From JAADDK01 sp964425415 (GTDB lineage: Archaea > Thermoplasmatota > Thermoplasmata > Thermoplasmatales > Aciduliprofundaceae): a DNA stretch of 23,758 nt. The stretch covers positions 1 through 23,758 of the forward strand of contig CAYRMJ010000014.1 of NCBI GenBank assembly GCA_964425415.1. Reading direction: 5' to 3'. This document shows, piece after piece, positions 21,732 through 23,758 of this stretch. A program made the position numbers and the translations under genes. The notes beneath the pieces were generated by a model. It saw only the letters and a list, made by a program, of their open reading frames with translations. It was not told the origin of the DNA and did no database searches. Numbering within the stretch: the stretch's first letter is position 1; each line of letters begins with the position of its first letter.

Positions 21732-22388
21732 ATGGCTGACAAGTTTCACTGCCGTCTTGTTAAGTGGAGGGACATTGAGAACTGGTCTAAGAGTATTGTT
21801 AAAAACGTGATTTCCAGCGGCTATTCTCCGGAGATAGTCATCGGATTAGCCAGAGGCGGGTTAGTTCCAGCAAGATTAATAGCCGATTACCTAAACATAA
21901 AAGATCTTTATGCAGTGAAAACAGAGCATTGGGGTGTTACCGCTACTCCAGATGGAAAAGCCAAGCTTGCGCAGGGGTTACAGGTGGATATAAGTGGTAA
22001 GAAAATTTTGGTGGTTGATGACATAACTGACACCGGGCAGAGCTTGAAGCTTGCACTGGAGCACATTGAAAAGCAGAATCCTGCCGAGATAAGAACTGCA
22101 ACATTACTACATATAACACATTCAAAATACGTTCCCGATTACTATGCTGAGCCAGTGCCTGAGGAGAATTGGACATGGTTCATATTTCCATGGAATGTGT
22201 ATGAAGACCTGAGAAATCTTGTTCAAAAGGCTATGACCAAGCCAATGACCATCAAAGAAATAAAAATTTCCATGTATAAAAATTTTGATATTGATGTAAG
22301 TATTAGAATTTTAGGAGAAGTTCTAAAAGACTTAAAACGCAGAGGAATAGTAAATAAGAGTAGTGGCAAGTGGGAGCTGATTTCATGA
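21732..22388 (+). CDS. Purine phosphoribosyltransferase with C-terminal winged-helix-like domain
   Basis: It has 218 residues. Residues 1 to about 155 are a type I phosphoribosyltransferase: 'VIGLARGGLVPARLIADYL' near 36-54, the PRPP-binding motif 'ILVVDDITDTGQS' near 91-103, and 'WTWFIFPWN' near 148-156, typical of archaeal xanthine/guanine-type salvage enzymes (COG2236-like). The rest (about 165-218), 'MTIKEIKISMYKNFDI' to 'LKRRGIVNKSSGKWELI', looks like a winged helix, suggesting DNA binding or a dimer contact. GGTGA four bases before the ATG supports the start. It is translationally coupled to the downstream Hpt gene by an ATGA overlap. Base specificity cannot be read. Confidence 0.8.
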   Translation: MADKFHCRLVKWRDIENWSKSIVKNVISSGYSPEIVIGLARGGLVPARLIADYLNIKDLYAVKTEHWGVTATPDGKAKLAQGLQVDISGKKILVVDDITDTGQSLKLALEHIEKQNPAEIRTATLLHITHSKYVPDYYAEPVPEENWTWFIFPWNVYEDLRNLVQKAMTKPMTIKEIKISMYKNFDIDVSIRILGEVLKDLKRRGIVNKSSGKWELIS

Positions 22389-22942
22389 GGAGATTAAGGA
22401 AATCTTTAGAAAATGCACCGATTATCTACAAAGGTGATTATCCTTACTTTATTCACCCGCTAACAGACGGCATCCCGGAGATAGATCCAGAGGTTCTCAA
22501 AGATGCGGTAAATGAAATAATTAAGAGAATTGATATAGATTCCTTCAATAAAATTTTGACCGTGGAGGCTATGGGTTTGCCCATCGGTGTGGCATTGAGC
22601 ATGGTAATAGATGTACCAATGACTGTAGTAAGAAAGCGCTCTTACGGGTTACCGGGAGAAGTGGTTATTGAGCAGAAAACTGGATACTCTTCCGGAAAGC
22701 TCTACATAAATTCCGTGAGCCGGGATGATAGAATACTCCTTGTGGACGACGTTCTAAGCACAGGTGGTACGATGATTGCGGTGGTAGATGGGATAAAAAA
22801 GATTGGTGCTGAGATTTCGGATATTGTGGTTATTGTAAACAAGCACAAGCACATTGAAGAGGTTGAAGAGCGAATAGGCTACAAAATAAAAACGATAGTG
22901 AACATTGAAATAAGAGATGGAAGAGTACATATTATTGATTAA
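22385..22942 (+). CDS. hpt: Archaeal hypoxanthine/guanine phosphoribosyltransferase
   Basis: Archaeal Hpt-type salvage enzyme that transfers ribose phosphate from PRPP to a purine base. The family pattern is clear: 'SLENAPIIYKGDYPYFIHPL', 'TVEAMGLPIGVALS', 'VRKRSYGLPGEV', and the PRPP loop 'ILLVDDVLSTGGTM'. An in-frame GTG at 22370 extends the frame, but the ATG at 22385 is preferred. It is preceded by GGAGCTGA, overlaps the upstream stop as ATGA, and gives 185 residues, the usual length, starting at the conserved 'LRKSLENAP'. Its stop overlaps the facing gene by 4 bp. With the upstream gene it forms a purine-salvage pair. Confidence 0.88.
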   Translation: MRRLRKSLENAPIIYKGDYPYFIHPLTDGIPEIDPEVLKDAVNEIIKRIDIDSFNKILTVEAMGLPIGVALSMVIDVPMTVVRKRSYGLPGEVVIEQKTGYSSGKLYINSVSRDDRILLVDDVLSTGGTMIAVVDGIKKIGAEISDIVVIVNKHKHIEEVEERIGYKIKTIVNIEIRDGRVHIID

Positions 22943-23280
22943 ATGGTTTTTTCAATTACCTCGTCAATCTCATCTTTAAATGTGGAGTATAGAGTGGAGA
23001 TTATCTCACTCTTCATATCTGATGGAAGAGTCATAATTCCAAGCTGCGCATAAGCTTTCACCAATTTTGCAATAGCTTCTGATTCTTTCACTTTAGCTGC
23101 CACATAATCCAGCATTGCCTCTCTAATTGCATCTCTTATCTTTGGATTTTCGTTCATTTTCTGTTTTAAATAATTTTTTATTTGATCTTTCATCATCTCC
23201 CGCACCGCCTCCATGAAGAGTTCTTCGGATGGCAGTAGTTCCTCCGATTTTTTTATTAATTTGTCCATATCCCTTATCAT
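22939..23280 (-). CDS. Small all-helical hypothetical protein
   Basis: A 113-residue protein of unknown function, predicted almost entirely helical and highly charged. A central segment 'NENPKIRDAIREAML' and 'AAKVKESEAIAKLVKAYAQL' is followed by a short break at 'IMTLPSD'. It resembles a class of small conserved archaeal proteins with a 'K...NP.(L/I)R..(L/I)..A' pattern, but I cannot name the family. No cysteines, signal peptide or membrane helix is seen. A TATA-like element is positioned for leaderless initiation at this ATG, supporting the start. Confidence 0.65.
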   Translation of the reverse strand: MIRDMDKLIKKSEELLPSEELFMEAVREMMKDQIKNYLKQKMNENPKIRDAIREAMLDYVAAKVKESEAIAKLVKAYAQLGIMTLPSDMKSEIISTLYSTFKDEIDEVIEKTI

Positions 23281-23300
23281 AAGCTAAACATGCACTTGTG

Positions 23301-23310
23301 AGTATAAGTA
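23301..23310 (-). promoter_or_regulatory. TATA box of the small helical protein gene
   Basis: TACTTATACT on the minus strand, centred about 25 nt before the ATG at 23280, giving a leaderless mRNA. The rest of the divergent gap to 23426 is AT-rich with no other feature seen. Confidence 0.45.
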
Positions 23311-23426
23311 CCTTTTGAATTAGACTCCTTCCTTTTGATTTGATTTAAAATTTTACTTTCTTTGTATTTTTAAGGTTTTAATTTGAAATAATCTCTGAAT
23401 ATACATGGAGAAAAGCATATATATGG

Positions 23427-23432
23427 TTTAAA
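23427..23432 (+). promoter_or_regulatory. TATA box of the gene at the right edge
   Basis: TTTAAA about 29 nt before the ATG at 23459. An overlapping CATATATAT lies at 23416-23424 and could serve instead with a slightly longer leader. Confidence 0.35.
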
Positions 23433-23458
23433 CATAATAAAAAACATAATAGAAACTT

Positions 23459-23758
23459 ATGGAAGGTTTAGAACCTGCTGAAAATTCTAATACTCGTGTG
23501 GTAACTTTTCTTCCAAATTTAGATTACATTCGTCTAAAAAGAGGGATGGAGGGAGAGAAAAGAGTTCTGGAAGAAATGAAAAGGCGTGGGTTTGGATATA
23601 ACTTTAGAAATATGAAGAAGACAGAACTTGTTCCAATGGGTGCAAGAAAAGAATTTTTTCATGTGGTGGTAGATGTTTTTGGATGGGACAAAAACAGAAT
23701 TTACGATATGGGGGTGCATTCGCCAAAGGTATCTTTTGTTATCAAGCACTTTTTTGGA
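23459..23758 (+). CDS. Hypothetical protein, 3' end beyond window
   Basis: The first 100 codons of a gene running off the right edge. An ATG at 23459 follows an AT-rich promoter, with no SD. The protein begins with a short polar lead and then 'VVTFLPNLDYIRLKRGMEGE', a basic helical section 'KRVLEEMKRRGFGYNF', and a mixed region 'RKEFFHVVVDVFGWDKNRIY' ending in 'VSFVIKHFF'. I do not recognise the family. The helical alpha/beta pattern suggests a soluble sensor or regulatory domain, but that is a guess. Confidence 0.55.
   Translation, partial: MEGLEPAENSNTRVVTFLPNLDYIRLKRGMEGEKRVLEEMKRRGFGYNFRNMKKTELVPMGARKEFFHVVVDVFGWDKNRIYDMGVHSPKVSFVIKHFFG

Overview
The window is archaeal. It carries aIF5A with a hypusination loop, RNA polymerase subunit L, an archaeal-type Hpt, a XerA-type recombinase, archaeal SMC-ScpA, TATA boxes about 25 nt upstream of start codons, and GGAGGTGA-type ribosome binding sites. 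AT-rich intergenic DNA, very tight packing, and a mix of leaderless and Shine-Dalgarno (SD) genes suggest a euryarchaeon, probably a Thermoplasmatota member of the Aciduliprofundum/DHVE2 type. That placement is inference from gene content; no 16S is present. One 100-N run (21400-21499) shows this is a draft assembly.

Layout. 1-3408: a radical SAM protein cut by the left edge converges on an aIF5A-agmatinase operon, with an ammonium transporter behind it. 3667-9521: a two-gene operon encodes a membrane TPR protein and a 1556-residue surface protein that has a cytoplasmic helix-hairpin-helix head. 9543-10745: uppS (cis-prenyltransferase), a probable box C/D sRNA, and rpoL. 10708-15097: smc-scpA on the minus strand. 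15248-17777: a small membrane protein, a small cysteine-containing protein and a MATE exporter. 17740-20976 (minus): xerA, followed by an overlapping three-gene operon with its own promoter. 20977-21731: a decayed transposase interrupted by the assembly gap. 21732-22942: two coupled purine phosphoribosyltransferase genes. 22939-23758: a small helical protein and a gene cut by the right edge.

Two things stand out. First, the operon at 20091-17740 encodes a CARF-like Rossmann protein, a PIN-domain nuclease and a pita-bread (M24) protein that has lost its metal ligands. The genes overlap and are tied by strong ribosome binding sites. It looks like a ligand sensor plus RNase plus pseudoenzyme system with no CRISPR genes in view. 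Second, the same inverted repeat (TGTCAGA-N6-TCTGACA or close to it) lies between the TATA box and the start codon of both smc and xerA, which suggests co-regulation of chromosome condensation and resolution.

First genes of transcripts mostly look leaderless (TATA about 25 nt before the ATG/GTG), while genes inside operons carry SD motifs. I used that rule to correct several starts (15856-16266, 17740-18666, 22385-22942) and to support non-ATG starts (GTG for scpA and the MATE gene, TTG for the PIN gene). All functions are assigned by reading motifs; no database search was run.
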